Shown here piece by piece: positions 53,459-62,698 of a DNA stretch of 64,000 nt (position 1 is the first letter of the stretch; each line of letters starts with the position of its first letter). The position numbers and the translations under genes are program-made. The notes beneath the pieces were generated by a model. That model was not told where the DNA came from, did not search any database, and was given only the letters and a program-made list of their open reading frames with translations. The DNA is from an uncultured Planctomycetota bacterium (lineage in GTDB: Bacteria > Planctomycetota > Planctomycetia > Gemmatales > HRBIN36), in the NCBI GenBank assembly GCA_937944855.1, contig CALFAY010000022.1, forward strand, positions 1-64,000, read 5' to 3'.

Positions 53459-54952
53459 ATGCGACACCGTCAGCGTACGCCGATGATCTTCAGCTTGTCC
53501 ATGATCGACATGCTGTGCTGCGGCCTCGGAGCGGTCATTTTCCTGATGATCTTGTACTCCTGGGACGCCCGCAGGCAGTCGCGGGCGTTGACAGCCGCGC
53601 GACTACGCCTGGAGCATCTGCATCAGCACCTTGGCGAAGCGGAAAAAACTCTCCAGTCCACGCACGAGGACTTGCAGACGACCCGGCTGGCTCTGCAACG
53701 CAGCGAGGAAGCGGTTCGAGACCAGAGCGGCAAACTGGCCACCCTGGCCGCCTTGCTCGATCAGTCGCGGCGTCAGACCGCCCGCAAGGAAGAGGAGCTT
53801 TCCGCTCTGCAAAGCGAACTGAGTTTCGTGACTCTGGCACTGGCTCATCGGGAAGCGGTAACGGAATCGCTCCGGAAGGACTTGGCCGCCCGGACGCAGG
53901 AACTGCGGCAGGAGGCGGATCGGCGAGCCGCTGCTGAACGGAAACTCGCCGACGCTGTCAGCCTCGCCGAACAGGTCCCGTTGCTTCGCCGTCAACTGGC
54001 CGAGCGGGTCAAGGAACTGGAAACCGAAATCGCGGCGGGGAAGCGACAGATCAAGGAGATGCAGGACCGGCTGACGATGGAAGAGAAGCGGCGGACCATG
54101 GCGGAAGAACAACTGGCGATGCTGCCGCGACTCCGCGACCAACTCGCCGAGGCCCTTCGCAAGACGACCGATCTGGAAGCAGCCCGCTCTCAGGTGCTCA
54201 AGGAAAAGGAGCAAGGCACCCTGCGGATGACGGAATTACAGCGGTTGTTGGAAACCGCCCAGCGGGAAAACGTCATGTTGCGCCACCAGATCAGGCAAGA
54301 GCAGTCCACGACGGGAACGCTGCGCAAGCAACTGGCTGAGGCCGACGCACGCTTCGCCGGCATCGACCTGTCGGGCAAGCGGGTCGTCCTGCTGGTGGAC
54401 AAGTCCGGCAGCATGGACTACTCGGAAGGAAACAAACCGGACCCGGCCAAATGGCCTGCGGTCTGCCGCACGGTCGCCCAGGTGTTGGGGAGCCTGCGGA
54501 GCGTGGAACGGTTTCAGGTGATCCTGTTTTCCGATCAGGTCTCATATCCGCTCGGCCGTCCGGATGGCTGGCATGAGTTCGATGCCGACCGCTCGCCGCA
54601 GCAGGTGCAGGAGGCCCTGGCCGGCGTCCGACCTGGCGGCGATACGAATCTCTATCTCGGTTTTGAGGCAGCGTTCCGCTTCAAGGCGATGGGCATGGAC
54701 GCGATCTATCTGTTCTCCGACGGTCTGCCGAACGTCGGTCCCGGCCTGCCCAGCCCGCCGCCCAAAGACGAAGCGGCCCTGGCGGCGGCCCTGGGTCGGC
54801 ATGTCCGCGACGCCATTCGCCGCGGCTGGAACGCCCGCGCCTCGCAGGTCCGCATTCACGCCGTCGGCTTCTATTACGACAGCCCGGCGTTGGGAGCGTT
54901 CCTGTGGTCGCTGACCAGGGAAAATGGCGGCAGCTTTGTCGGCCTCCATTAG
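53459..54952 (+). CDS. VWA-domain protein with N-terminal membrane anchor and coiled coil
   Basis: 497 residues. GGGGAGG precedes ATG 53459; the longer frame overlaps the upstream gene. Residues 9-32 are the anchor FSLSMIDMLCCGLGAVIFLMIL, a pattern seen in planctomycete VWA proteins and similar to ExbD/TolR anchors. Residues 45-300 are a long coiled coil (repeated EEx and RQLAE heptads). The VWA domain occupies about 305-490 with the metal-binding DKSGSMD (Asp314, Ser316, Ser318), GGDTNLYLGF and FSDGLPNVG. The protein may sit with the MotA/TolQ-like channel, transmitting force or sensing stress across the membrane (inference). It is convergent with the PgpH-like gene. Confidence 0.85.
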   Translation: MRHRQRTPMIFSLSMIDMLCCGLGAVIFLMILYSWDARRQSRALTAARLRLEHLHQHLGEAEKTLQSTHEDLQTTRLALQRSEEAVRDQSGKLATLAALLDQSRRQTARKEEELSALQSELSFVTLALAHREAVTESLRKDLAARTQELRQEADRRAAAERKLADAVSLAEQVPLLRRQLAERVKELETEIAAGKRQIKEMQDRLTMEEKRRTMAEEQLAMLPRLRDQLAEALRKTTDLEAARSQVLKEKEQGTLRMTELQRLLETAQRENVMLRHQIRQEQSTTGTLRKQLAEADARFAGIDLSGKRVVLLVDKSGSMDYSEGNKPDPAKWPAVCRTVAQVLGSLRSVERFQVILFSDQVSYPLGRPDGWHEFDADRSPQQVQEALAGVRPGGDTNLYLGFEAAFRFKAMGMDAIYLFSDGLPNVGPGLPSPPPKDEAALAAALGRHVRDAIRRGWNARASQVRIHAVGFYYDSPALGAFLWSLTRENGGSFVGLH

Positions 54953-54994
54953 ACCGCGTTGCCGAGCGGGCCACATGCCCAGTCCCGCCCCGGT

Positions 54995-57394
54995 TCAAGG
55001 GGCTGACTTGGTTTCCTGCTTCTGATCCGGGTACTTGACGCGGGCGTGATACATGGCGATGAGGCTCATCGACAGGCTCTCTTCGATGATCCGCAGTTCG
55101 CTGAGCGTCAAGCCGCTTTCATCGAATTGGCCGTCCATGAGGCGTTTCAGGAGGATGTCGTGGACCAGCTTCCGCAGGCTGCTCGGCCCCGGTTCGCTCA
55201 AGGCCCGGCTGGCCCCCTCGACGGCGTCCGCCAGCATGAGGATGCCGATTTCCTTCGTCTGAGGCCGTGGCCCGGGATAACGGAAGGTTGATTCCAGCTC
55301 CGGACTGCCGTTGCCGTTTTCGTGCAGCTTCAAGGCTTCCTGGTAGAAGTATTCCACCAGCGTGTTGCCGTGGTGCTGCTCGATGAAGTCAATGATCGCC
55401 TGCGGCAGGCGGTGTCGGCGAGCCAGCTCGACGCCGTCCTTGACATGACCAATGATGATGAGAGCGCTGATGCCGGGGGCCAGCGAGGCATGGCGGCTGG
55501 TGCCGGACTGGTTCTCGACGAAGTAATCCGGCTTGAGCATCTTGCCGATGTCGTGGAAGTAAGCGCCAACCCGGGCCAGCAGCGAATTGGCCCCGATCGC
55601 CTTGGCAGCCGTCTCCGCCAGAAGGGCGACGGTCATGCTGTGCGTGTAAGTGCCTGGCGCCCGCTGGATCAGTTCCTGAAGCAGCGGGTGGCTCATGTCG
55701 CCTAGTTCGAGCAGGCTCATGTCCGTGAGGATGCCGAAGAGCCGTTCGATGAGCGGCAGCAGGCCGGTCAGAAACAGCCCGGACACAAAGCCCCACAGGA
55801 AGCGTCGGGAGGCGTCCAGACCGATCAGCGACCAGGGCTGATCGGTGACCAGTCCGGCGGCCACGGTCATGACGGCGTAGCCAAGCCCGGCGGCCACCCC
55901 GACCCAGGCCAGTTGCGAGCGGGTGCGGACATTGCGAAGCGCCAGCAGGGCCACGGTGGAACCGCTGACCAGAACCAGAAAGTGCCGGGCCAGATCGGTA
56001 CCCAGGGCCAAGGTGACGACCAGGGCCATGCACACCGAGACGATCCAGGCGAAGGCCTGATTGTAGGCCATCCGCAGGATTAAAGCGGTCATGGTCAACG
56101 GCAGGATCGCCCCGTACCAGGGCGGCTGACTCAACAAGATCGCCAGTCCCAGCGCTCCGACGATCAAGCCGGAGACCAGGACGAGTTGATACACGCTGTC
56201 CGCCAGCTGAGGAAGCGTCTGGGCACCGTAGAAACAGACGAAAGCCGTCAGCGTGGCAATGATGACTAGCAAGGCGAACCAGCGGCGGAGGTGGTCCTGC
56301 CAGGTCAGACTGGCCAGGAAGGTCCGGTGTTCCTCCCGCAGCAGGGGAATGTCCTTTTCCTGGATCGGCCGGCCCTGTTCGATCAGCGGCGCGCCGCGCT
56401 TGTATTCCTTGCGTTGCTCGGGGACGCTGGCGGCGGCGTGGGCACGGGCCTGTTCCGTGGCTGCGGGGTTGTACTGGAGCGTGCCCGGCAGGCGCGTCGG
56501 CCTCCGGTCGGAACCGACGACGAGGCGGTAGAGGCGCTCGGCAATTTTCTCGTTTTGAAATGCCTTGGCGAACTGGAGGTAGAGCGGGCCGCGGTCGCCG
56601 CGGGGATCGCCGATCAGCTTGGACTTGAGGACTTCCTCGGGCAAAGCGTTGAAGCGGCTGCCGTCGGGACGGACAACGGTCAGCTGAGTAGCCCGGCGGA
56701 GGGTTTCCTCGGACTCGCGGACTTCGTCTTCCAGGATGCCCCCGGCCAGCAGCGAGGAGAAAGCCGCCTCGACGCGGGCGCGGAGGTCGTTCTCGCCTCG
56801 AATCGGATAGCGGGCCATTTCGAAGCCCAGGACGCCAAACACCTCCGCAGGGATCGGCGGCGGCGGAGCGGGAGCCAGCGGCACCACCGCCAGATAGCTC
56901 AAACTCCGCTCCGGTTCGTTACGCAGAGCGCTGCTCAAGGCCCGCAATTCGTCTTCCGACAACGACCAGAAGCGGACCATTTCGGGGTCGAGCTGGTCGA
57001 AGGAACCGGCGTGGGCGGCCAGCAGGAGTTGGGTCAGGCGGAGTTGCAGTTCCTGGAGCGGTTCCGGGTTGAGGTCGAGGATGGGATGCACAGCCGCGGC
57101 GGCTTGTTCACGCCGCAGCTGCGTGGCTGGCAGGTCGAGGACCGAAAAGTCGATCTTGACGCGAATATCGCGGGGATAGACCTCACCTTCGCGGAAGGCG
57201 AAAGGCGGTCCCCAATTGCCTCCGCCGGCGTAGCAGACCAGACTGAGGGCGAGCACGGTCGCGGAGACGATAGCCAACCGGACCAACAGCGCCTTCCGCC
57301 GGGCCCAACGCTCCTCGGGAGTTCCGAGCCGTTCGCTGCGGGCCTGATCCTGCCAGACTTTCAGACGTGATTGGCGTCGTGGATTGCTAAACAT
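54995..57394 (-). CDS. pgpH: PgpH-like membrane HD-domain phosphodiesterase
   Basis: 799 residues. N-terminal helix, a long extracytoplasmic region (about 60-370) of the 7TMR-HDED type, a cluster of about seven hydrophobic helices (380-550), then the HD domain: YTHSMTVAL (His585), AYFHDIGK (His614/Asp615), IIIGHVKDG, FIEQHHGNTL and the closing ADAVEGASR. This is the layout of PgpH enzymes, which hydrolyse cyclic di-AMP to pApA. A c-di-AMP synthase is not in this window. Full-length, and it ends 43 bases from the VWA gene on the opposite strand. A different nucleotide substrate remains possible. Confidence 0.92.
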   Translation of the reverse strand: MFSNPRRQSRLKVWQDQARSERLGTPEERWARRKALLVRLAIVSATVLALSLVCYAGGGNWGPPFAFREGEVYPRDIRVKIDFSVLDLPATQLRREQAAAAVHPILDLNPEPLQELQLRLTQLLLAAHAGSFDQLDPEMVRFWSLSEDELRALSSALRNEPERSLSYLAVVPLAPAPPPPIPAEVFGVLGFEMARYPIRGENDLRARVEAAFSSLLAGGILEDEVRESEETLRRATQLTVVRPDGSRFNALPEEVLKSKLIGDPRGDRGPLYLQFAKAFQNEKIAERLYRLVVGSDRRPTRLPGTLQYNPAATEQARAHAAASVPEQRKEYKRGAPLIEQGRPIQEKDIPLLREEHRTFLASLTWQDHLRRWFALLVIIATLTAFVCFYGAQTLPQLADSVYQLVLVSGLIVGALGLAILLSQPPWYGAILPLTMTALILRMAYNQAFAWIVSVCMALVVTLALGTDLARHFLVLVSGSTVALLALRNVRTRSQLAWVGVAAGLGYAVMTVAAGLVTDQPWSLIGLDASRRFLWGFVSGLFLTGLLPLIERLFGILTDMSLLELGDMSHPLLQELIQRAPGTYTHSMTVALLAETAAKAIGANSLLARVGAYFHDIGKMLKPDYFVENQSGTSRHASLAPGISALIIIGHVKDGVELARRHRLPQAIIDFIEQHHGNTLVEYFYQEALKLHENGNGSPELESTFRYPGPRPQTKEIGILMLADAVEGASRALSEPGPSSLRKLVHDILLKRLMDGQFDESGLTLSELRIIEESLSMSLIAMYHARVKYPDQKQETKSAP

Positions 57395-58049
57395 GTCCCG
57401 CTACTACAGGGGACCCTCGATGGGCGGCTGCGGCTCCCGCGCGTTTAGAGCCGGGTGCTTCCTGTCATCCTTCACCCCTCGATGCGGATGGTACGATGCG
57501 AGTTCGGGCTGGGCTGCATTGCTCTTCCATGCTAACCGATCATTATACGGACTAATTGCACCGGCCACAAGCCGACAGCCAAGCATGGCCGTCCCTCACG
57601 GTTTCGGCAGATCGGGCGGCGATCCGGGGGCTGTGCCAGCGCGCGGTGTCGGTCGAGGCCGGCAATTTCTCCAGCTTCCAGTATGGTGGTCGAAGCCGCA
57701 ATCGCAGATTCAACGCCGCGCGGGGTGCCAGTCCGCGATCGCCAGAGAGCCGAAGGCTCCTCTCTGCTTCATTCATTCAATGATTCACTGGGTGCGGCTC
57801 AGCGCAGATCTGGCGGGCCAATGCAGCCTCGGGGCTTCGGAGTTGGCAAGTTGCTTGTTGACGGCGAGGCGGCAGTCGTTTAACCTTGAAGAACTTTGGT
57901 GGAGGCGGTGTGGACGTTCACTCCGTGGCCGAGGGTCACGGTGCGGTTCTGGTCATTCCGGGAAGCAATCGCTTCAGGTTTGATTGTCGTTGTCGTCCGG
58001 AGGACGACCGAACGCCTGTTTGCCCAGAACAGAGAAGGAAGTCAGGACG
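57395..58049. other. intergenic region before the second hybrid kinase
   Basis: About 655 bases without a supported gene. It must carry the promoter of the minus-strand PgpH-like gene at its left and of the plus-strand kinase at its right. A small hairpin GAGCC-GAA-GGCTC lies at 57747-57759. The rest is Arg/Pro-rich in all frames and lacks coding character. AAGGAAGTCAGGACG immediately before ATG 58050 is the kinase ribosome binding site. Confidence 0.45.
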
Positions 58050-60659
58050 ATGCCAGAACACAGCCCATTCGCCAGTTCCGAGGCCTTGAAATCTCGACCT
58101 CAGTCGATTGCCCTGTCCCCGGAGCACCCCTTACTCAAAACGCTGGACCGGATTGCGGCGCTTCCCCTGACCGTGGATGCGTCGGACACGCTGGTGAAAC
58201 AACTGGTCACAGCCGGAGCGGAAGGTCTCGGCTGGCCGATGATGGCGCTGCAACTGGTCGATCCGCAACGGCCGGTGCTGCATCTGCGCGCGGCAGTGGG
58301 TCTGCCCCAGACCTTTGCCGATCAGGTCCGTGATCTTCCCCTGGGAGGCCCTCAGGTCGGCATCTGTGCCACGGCGATCCGGCAGGCTCAGCCCATCATC
58401 ATTGAGGACATCGTTAACGATCCCCGTTTCCCCGGCGTGGCGGAGTGGTTGACTGGCCAGGGCATCCGCTCCGTGTGGTCAATTCCGCTGACCGGACTGG
58501 ACAACCGCTGCTTTGGCACATTGGCGGTCTTTCACCCGGGGCCAGCCTCGCCCGGCCGGGATGCCCTGGCCGCGTTGCAGTTATTGGCTCGGGAAATCGC
58601 TTTAGCCCTCGAAACGGCTCGATTGTTGTCAACCACTCGGCGACAGGCCGAGGAGTTGGCAGCCTCGCAAACCACTCTGGAAGCTGCCCTCGATCAAGCG
58701 GACGAAGGCTATTGGATCATTGGTCCGGACCGCCAGACGCTGGCGTACAACCAGGCGTTAAGTCGGGTCTTCGGCGGATCCCCTCCGGAACGCTTTTGCA
58801 CCCCGGAAGACCTGATTGCCAGGCCGATGTTCTTTCACCCTGATGGCCGACCCGTTTTGTTCCGCGAATGTCCAGTTTTTCGGGCCTTTGATGGACATGT
58901 GTGTCAGGGTGAAGACATCGTGGTTCGCCGAAGCGACGGATCGCAGGTCTTCGTTTCCGTGAAGGCCAAGCCACTTCAGCGGGACGGGAAGATGCTCGGC
59001 GTCCTGGCTGTGGTCCGCGATCGCACTGAGGAGAAACGGGCTGAGCATCAACGGAACACGCTTCGGCGCCTGTCCGAACAGTTGGTGGCCGTCGATAGTC
59101 CCCGCGACGTGGCCGAGGCTGCCTATCGGGCCGCCATCGAGTTGTTCAAACCCGATTGCTTCCTGCTCGACTGGTACGACACACCGACCCACGTCATGCA
59201 CTCGGTGCTTCTGATCGATCTCGACAACACCGGCATTCCCCGTGAATACCTCCGGGAGCCGCTTCCGGTATCCGAAGACATGCGGGAGGTGATTCAGGGT
59301 CGGCCGCTGGTCATCAATCGCATTCAGGGCACGGAACGGCTGACCCTGCGGCCGATCGGTTCCGGCCGACGTTCCGCCAGCTTGCTTTTCGCTCCGGTGC
59401 GAAGGCGCGGCGAGACGGTGGGGCTGCTTTCCGTGCAGAGTTACACGGTGCTTCGCTACAGCGAAGCGGACTTGCCGCTCCTTCAGGAACTGGCCGACTT
59501 GATCGGCCCCGCGCTGTTGCATGCCCATCTGCGGGAAGAACTGGAAGCCCGACGCTCCCAGGAGGCCCGTCAGGAGCGGCTCGTCGCTCTGGAAAAAATG
59601 GCGGCCGGCATCGCTCACAATTTCAACAATCTGCTTACGGGGATTCTGGGCTACGCCGATCTTCTGTGCTACCGGGACGACCTGGATCCGTCGGCCCGGG
59701 AGATGGTTGAGCACATCCGCACTTCGGCCCTGGACGCCGCGGCCGTGGTCAAGCGGCTCCAGGAGTTTCACCGCTCCAAGAGCAGCGTCGCCGAAAGCCA
59801 GATGCTGGATTTGTGCGAACTCATTCGCGGCCTGGTGGAAGCGGCTCGACCCCGCTGGTACGACATGCCGCGTCGAACCGGCGTTACCGTGGACGTGCAA
59901 CTCGATCTTCAGCCGGTCCCCCGCATCCGAGGATACCGTCAGGAAATCCTCAACGGGCTGAACGAGTTGCTGTTCAACGCCGTCGAAGCGATGCCCAAGG
60001 GCGGCGTCATCCGCATCGCCACCCGGCAGGACGGCCAGGACGCCGTGGTGACTGTCGCCGACACTGGCGTCGGCATTCCGCCAGAAGTCCTGGAACACTG
60101 TTTCGAGCCGTTCTTTTTGAGCAAAGTAAGGCGTGGCAGCGGGCTGGGCCTTCCCTCGGTACATGGAATGGTGGCCCGTCACAGCGGACAGATCAGCGTC
60201 CGCAGCGAAGTCGGTAAAGGCACGGAGTTCACCCTTCGCTTTCCGGCAGAAGCAGTCTCCCGTTCTCAGGCTGTCCGTCCGTCGGTTCCGGCCGGTGGAA
60301 CCCGGAAAGCCTTCCGAGTTCTGGCCATTGATGATGAACCGATCGTCGGCCGCATCATTCAGGCCACGCTTTCCCGCCACGGCTATTCCGTGTGCCTGGC
60401 CAACGACGGGCCGAGCGGACTGGGCATGCTCAAGCAACAGCCCTTCGACATCGTCATCACCGATCTGGGCATGCCCGCGATGGACGGCTTCGAGGTGGCT
60501 CGAAAGATCAAGGAACTGTTGCCCACCCTCCCCGTCGTCATCCTGACCGGTTGGGAGCAGAACACGCTCCCGCTGGAGGGCGTTCCCGTGGATGCCGTGC
60601 TACAAAAGCCGATCGGCGTCCACGATCTCATCTCGACCATCGAAGGCTTGGTAAGCTAA
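58050..60659 (+). CDS. GAF-PAS-GAF hybrid histidine kinase with receiver domain
   Basis: 869 residues. The start at ATG 58050 (MPEHSPFASS) is chosen because AGGA precedes it; the frame opens at 57984 with a weaker start. Order: GAF-like (about 35-190), PAS (about 205-335), a second GAF (about 350-500), H-box GIAHNFNN with His523, HATPase_c with the N box ELLFNAVEAM, DTGVGIPP and GSGLGLPSV, and a C-terminal receiver with DDEP, Asp805 (ITDLGMP) and LQKPIG. No membrane helix, so cytosolic sensing is likely. Same architecture class as the kinase at 11.8-15.8 kb. No obvious regulated partner is adjacent. Confidence 0.94.
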   Translation: MPEHSPFASSEALKSRPQSIALSPEHPLLKTLDRIAALPLTVDASDTLVKQLVTAGAEGLGWPMMALQLVDPQRPVLHLRAAVGLPQTFADQVRDLPLGGPQVGICATAIRQAQPIIIEDIVNDPRFPGVAEWLTGQGIRSVWSIPLTGLDNRCFGTLAVFHPGPASPGRDALAALQLLAREIALALETARLLSTTRRQAEELAASQTTLEAALDQADEGYWIIGPDRQTLAYNQALSRVFGGSPPERFCTPEDLIARPMFFHPDGRPVLFRECPVFRAFDGHVCQGEDIVVRRSDGSQVFVSVKAKPLQRDGKMLGVLAVVRDRTEEKRAEHQRNTLRRLSEQLVAVDSPRDVAEAAYRAAIELFKPDCFLLDWYDTPTHVMHSVLLIDLDNTGIPREYLREPLPVSEDMREVIQGRPLVINRIQGTERLTLRPIGSGRRSASLLFAPVRRRGETVGLLSVQSYTVLRYSEADLPLLQELADLIGPALLHAHLREELEARRSQEARQERLVALEKMAAGIAHNFNNLLTGILGYADLLCYRDDLDPSAREMVEHIRTSALDAAAVVKRLQEFHRSKSSVAESQMLDLCELIRGLVEAARPRWYDMPRRTGVTVDVQLDLQPVPRIRGYRQEILNGLNELLFNAVEAMPKGGVIRIATRQDGQDAVVTVADTGVGIPPEVLEHCFEPFFLSKVRRGSGLGLPSVHGMVARHSGQISVRSEVGKGTEFTLRFPAEAVSRSQAVRPSVPAGGTRKAFRVLAIDDEPIVGRIIQATLSRHGYSVCLANDGPSGLGMLKQQPFDIVITDLGMPAMDGFEVARKIKELLPTLPVVILTGWEQNTLPLEGVPVDAVLQKPIGVHDLISTIEGLVS

Positions 60660-60671
60660 ACAACCGGGGCG

Positions 60672-61379
60672 TCAGAACTCTTCCTGAACCGGATCCGAGC
60701 CGCCGGTTCCGGGCGTGGCCTGGTCGAACAAGGCGGCGATGCGCGCGGCCTCGGCTGTGAATTCAGGCACCTGTTCGGGATGGCAGGTTGCGCTGTCCCG
60801 ATAGACGAGGAGCATTCCTTCCTTGCTCTCGACGGACCATCCCGGATGGCTGGCGAAGTAATCAAGGACATCGGGGTTAAAGGCGGCCCGGATCTGTTCC
60901 TCGTCTGGACCTCGCAGCAAGTACTTTCTGGAAAATTCCCGGTGCTCCTCGAAGTTGATGTCCCGATAGCCGAGCGCCTGCATCACCTTGACCAGGAAGT
61001 TTTCCGGTGACAACTCGAAATGCGGAAGGCGAGTGGCCAGTTGGGGGAAGACCGCCACCGTCTGCGTGTGCGTCGAGCGGTTCTTGCCGCTGCCGGTCGT
61101 GTATTTGTAGTCCATGACGAGGACTTCCCGCGAGGCGACCTGTCCCCGCATGGCGTTGTAGCCTGCTGCTTGGCCGCCGCGATTGAACAGGGAGAAATGA
61201 CGCAGCTGGCTTGTCAGGATCCCTAAAGACTTATCCAGCCAGTCGAAGCCCATGAGCTGGGCGGCCTCGGCCAGGGCCTTGCGACGTTTCTCGCTGACGT
61301 AATTTCCGTAGATCCCTGTCGCCACAGCCAGGCCGATAAACAGCAGAAAACATACGCATGGGATGCTGAATTCGAACAT
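60672..61379 (-). CDS. membrane-anchored protein of unknown function
   Basis: 235 residues from ATG 61379 (MFEFSIP), which has GAGAGGGG five bases upstream. An N-terminal helix (VCFLLFIGLAVATGIYGNYV) is followed by a soluble domain. Visible features are DWLDKSLGIL, FSLFNRGGQAAGYNAMRGQV, VLVMDYKYTTGSGKNRSTHTQTV, and HPGWSVESKEGMLLVYR. The basic strand with a Thr/Lys patch (YKYTTGSGKNRS) resembles domains often called DUF3137-like in bacterial genomes, but I cannot name the family. Ends just past the kinase stop on the opposite strand. Confidence 0.75.
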   Translation of the reverse strand: MFEFSIPCVCFLLFIGLAVATGIYGNYVSEKRRKALAEAAQLMGFDWLDKSLGILTSQLRHFSLFNRGGQAAGYNAMRGQVASREVLVMDYKYTTGSGKNRSTHTQTVAVFPQLATRLPHFELSPENFLVKVMQALGYRDINFEEHREFSRKYLLRGPDEEQIRAAFNPDVLDYFASHPGWSVESKEGMLLVYRDSATCHPEQVPEFTAEAARIAALFDQATPGTGGSDPVQEEF

Positions 61380-61468
61380 CGAGACCCCTCTCGGATCAGG
61401 CACCGTGGGCAGGGCGGCTGCTGCCCTTTCGGCGCAGGTGATCGTCTCTGCAACAGCCGGATTGCATA

Positions 61469-62644
61469 ATGCACTTCATGGATACTCTGCCTCAGATTCG
61501 CCTCAAAATCGAGCGCCGTTCAGCCCATCCGTGGATTTACCAAAAAATGGTGGAGAAGCCCAGCCGCAAGGTTCCCAACGGCAGCGTTGTGGACGTGGTG
61601 GACCGCACGGGTGCCTGGGTAGGTCGGGGTTTCTGGAACGGCCATTCCCGCATCAGCCTGCGCATCTTGACCCGCGATCCTAACCAGGCCATTGACGCCG
61701 AGTTCTTCCGCCGCCGCATCGCCCAGGCCATCTCCCTTCGGCGTCACGTCCTCAACCTGGACGCCGTCACCGACGCCTATCGCCTCGTTCATTCCGAAGG
61801 CGACCAGCTCAGCGGTCTGGTCGTGGACCGCTTCGGCCCGGTGCTCGTCATTGAGTTCTTCGCTGCCGGGATGTTTCGATTTCGAGAAGAAATCCTCAAA
61901 GCCCTGGGAGAGCAGTTTGCCGACAGCCGCTTCTACTGGTTTGCCGAGGAGCATGTGCAGAAGCAGGAGTCGTTCGACTGTCGGGAGCCGCCGGCTCCTG
62001 ATGCCGTCGTCATCACGGAGCACGGCCTGCGGTTCCGCGTCGCTCCGGGAGCCAAGCATAAGACGGGCTTTTTCCTCGATCAGCGCGACAACCGGCGTCG
62101 GCTGGCGGACTTGTGCAGCGGTCGCCGCGTCCTGGACCTGTGCTGCAACACGGGCGGATTCGCGCTCTACGCCAAAGCGCTGGGGAAGGCGGAAGAAGTG
62201 ATTGGCCTCGATCTCGACGAAGAAGCTCTCGAACTGGCCCGTGGGAATGCCAACCTCAATCAGGTCCGCATCCGCTTCGTGCAAAGTGATCTGTTTCCCT
62301 GGCTGCGGGATGCCATCACCAACGGTCAACGCTTTGACGTGGTAGTTCTGGATCCGTCCAAGCAGACCCGCTCCCGGGAAGAACTCGGCGAAGCTCTGAA
62401 ACGCTATCTGGACATGAATCGGCTCGCCCTTCAGGTGGTTGCTCCTGGGGGCGTGTTTCTGACCTGCTCCTGCACCGGCCTGGTGCGAGAGGAAGAATTC
62501 CTGGACGTGGTTCGGCGAGCGGCCTGGCAGGCGGGACGCTCCGTCCAGGTGTTCCACGTCAGCGGGGCGGCAGGCGATCATCCGTGGCTTCTGCACGTCC
62601 CCGAAAGTCGTTACCTCAAAGCCGTCTGGTGCCGCGTGGAATAA
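61469..62644 (+). CDS. rlmI: class I SAM-dependent rRNA methyltransferase (RlmI-like)
   Basis: 391 residues. The N-terminus has a PUA-like RNA-binding domain (HPWIYQKMVEKPSRKVPNGS, RILTRDPNQ), then a middle EEHL-type domain (SEGDQLSGLVVDRFGPVLV), and the SAM domain with LDLCCNTGGFALYAKALG, GLDLDEEAL, and catalytic VVLDPSKQTRSREE plus TCSCTGLV with a Cys nucleophile. This matches RlmI, which makes m5C1962 in 23S rRNA. ATG 61478 is an alternative start. It is followed by the YmdB-like gene after 54 bases, probably one transcription unit. Confidence 0.9.
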   Translation: MHFMDTLPQIRLKIERRSAHPWIYQKMVEKPSRKVPNGSVVDVVDRTGAWVGRGFWNGHSRISLRILTRDPNQAIDAEFFRRRIAQAISLRRHVLNLDAVTDAYRLVHSEGDQLSGLVVDRFGPVLVIEFFAAGMFRFREEILKALGEQFADSRFYWFAEEHVQKQESFDCREPPAPDAVVITEHGLRFRVAPGAKHKTGFFLDQRDNRRRLADLCSGRRVLDLCCNTGGFALYAKALGKAEEVIGLDLDEEALELARGNANLNQVRIRFVQSDLFPWLRDAITNGQRFDVVVLDPSKQTRSREELGEALKRYLDMNRLALQVVAPGGVFLTCSCTGLVREEEFLDVVRRAAWQAGRSVQVFHVSGAAGDHPWLLHVPESRYLKAVWCRVE

Positions 62645-62698
62645 TCGCCGGTGATCGGCTACACTGTCGAAGCTCCGTGAATCAACCGGGAATCATGT

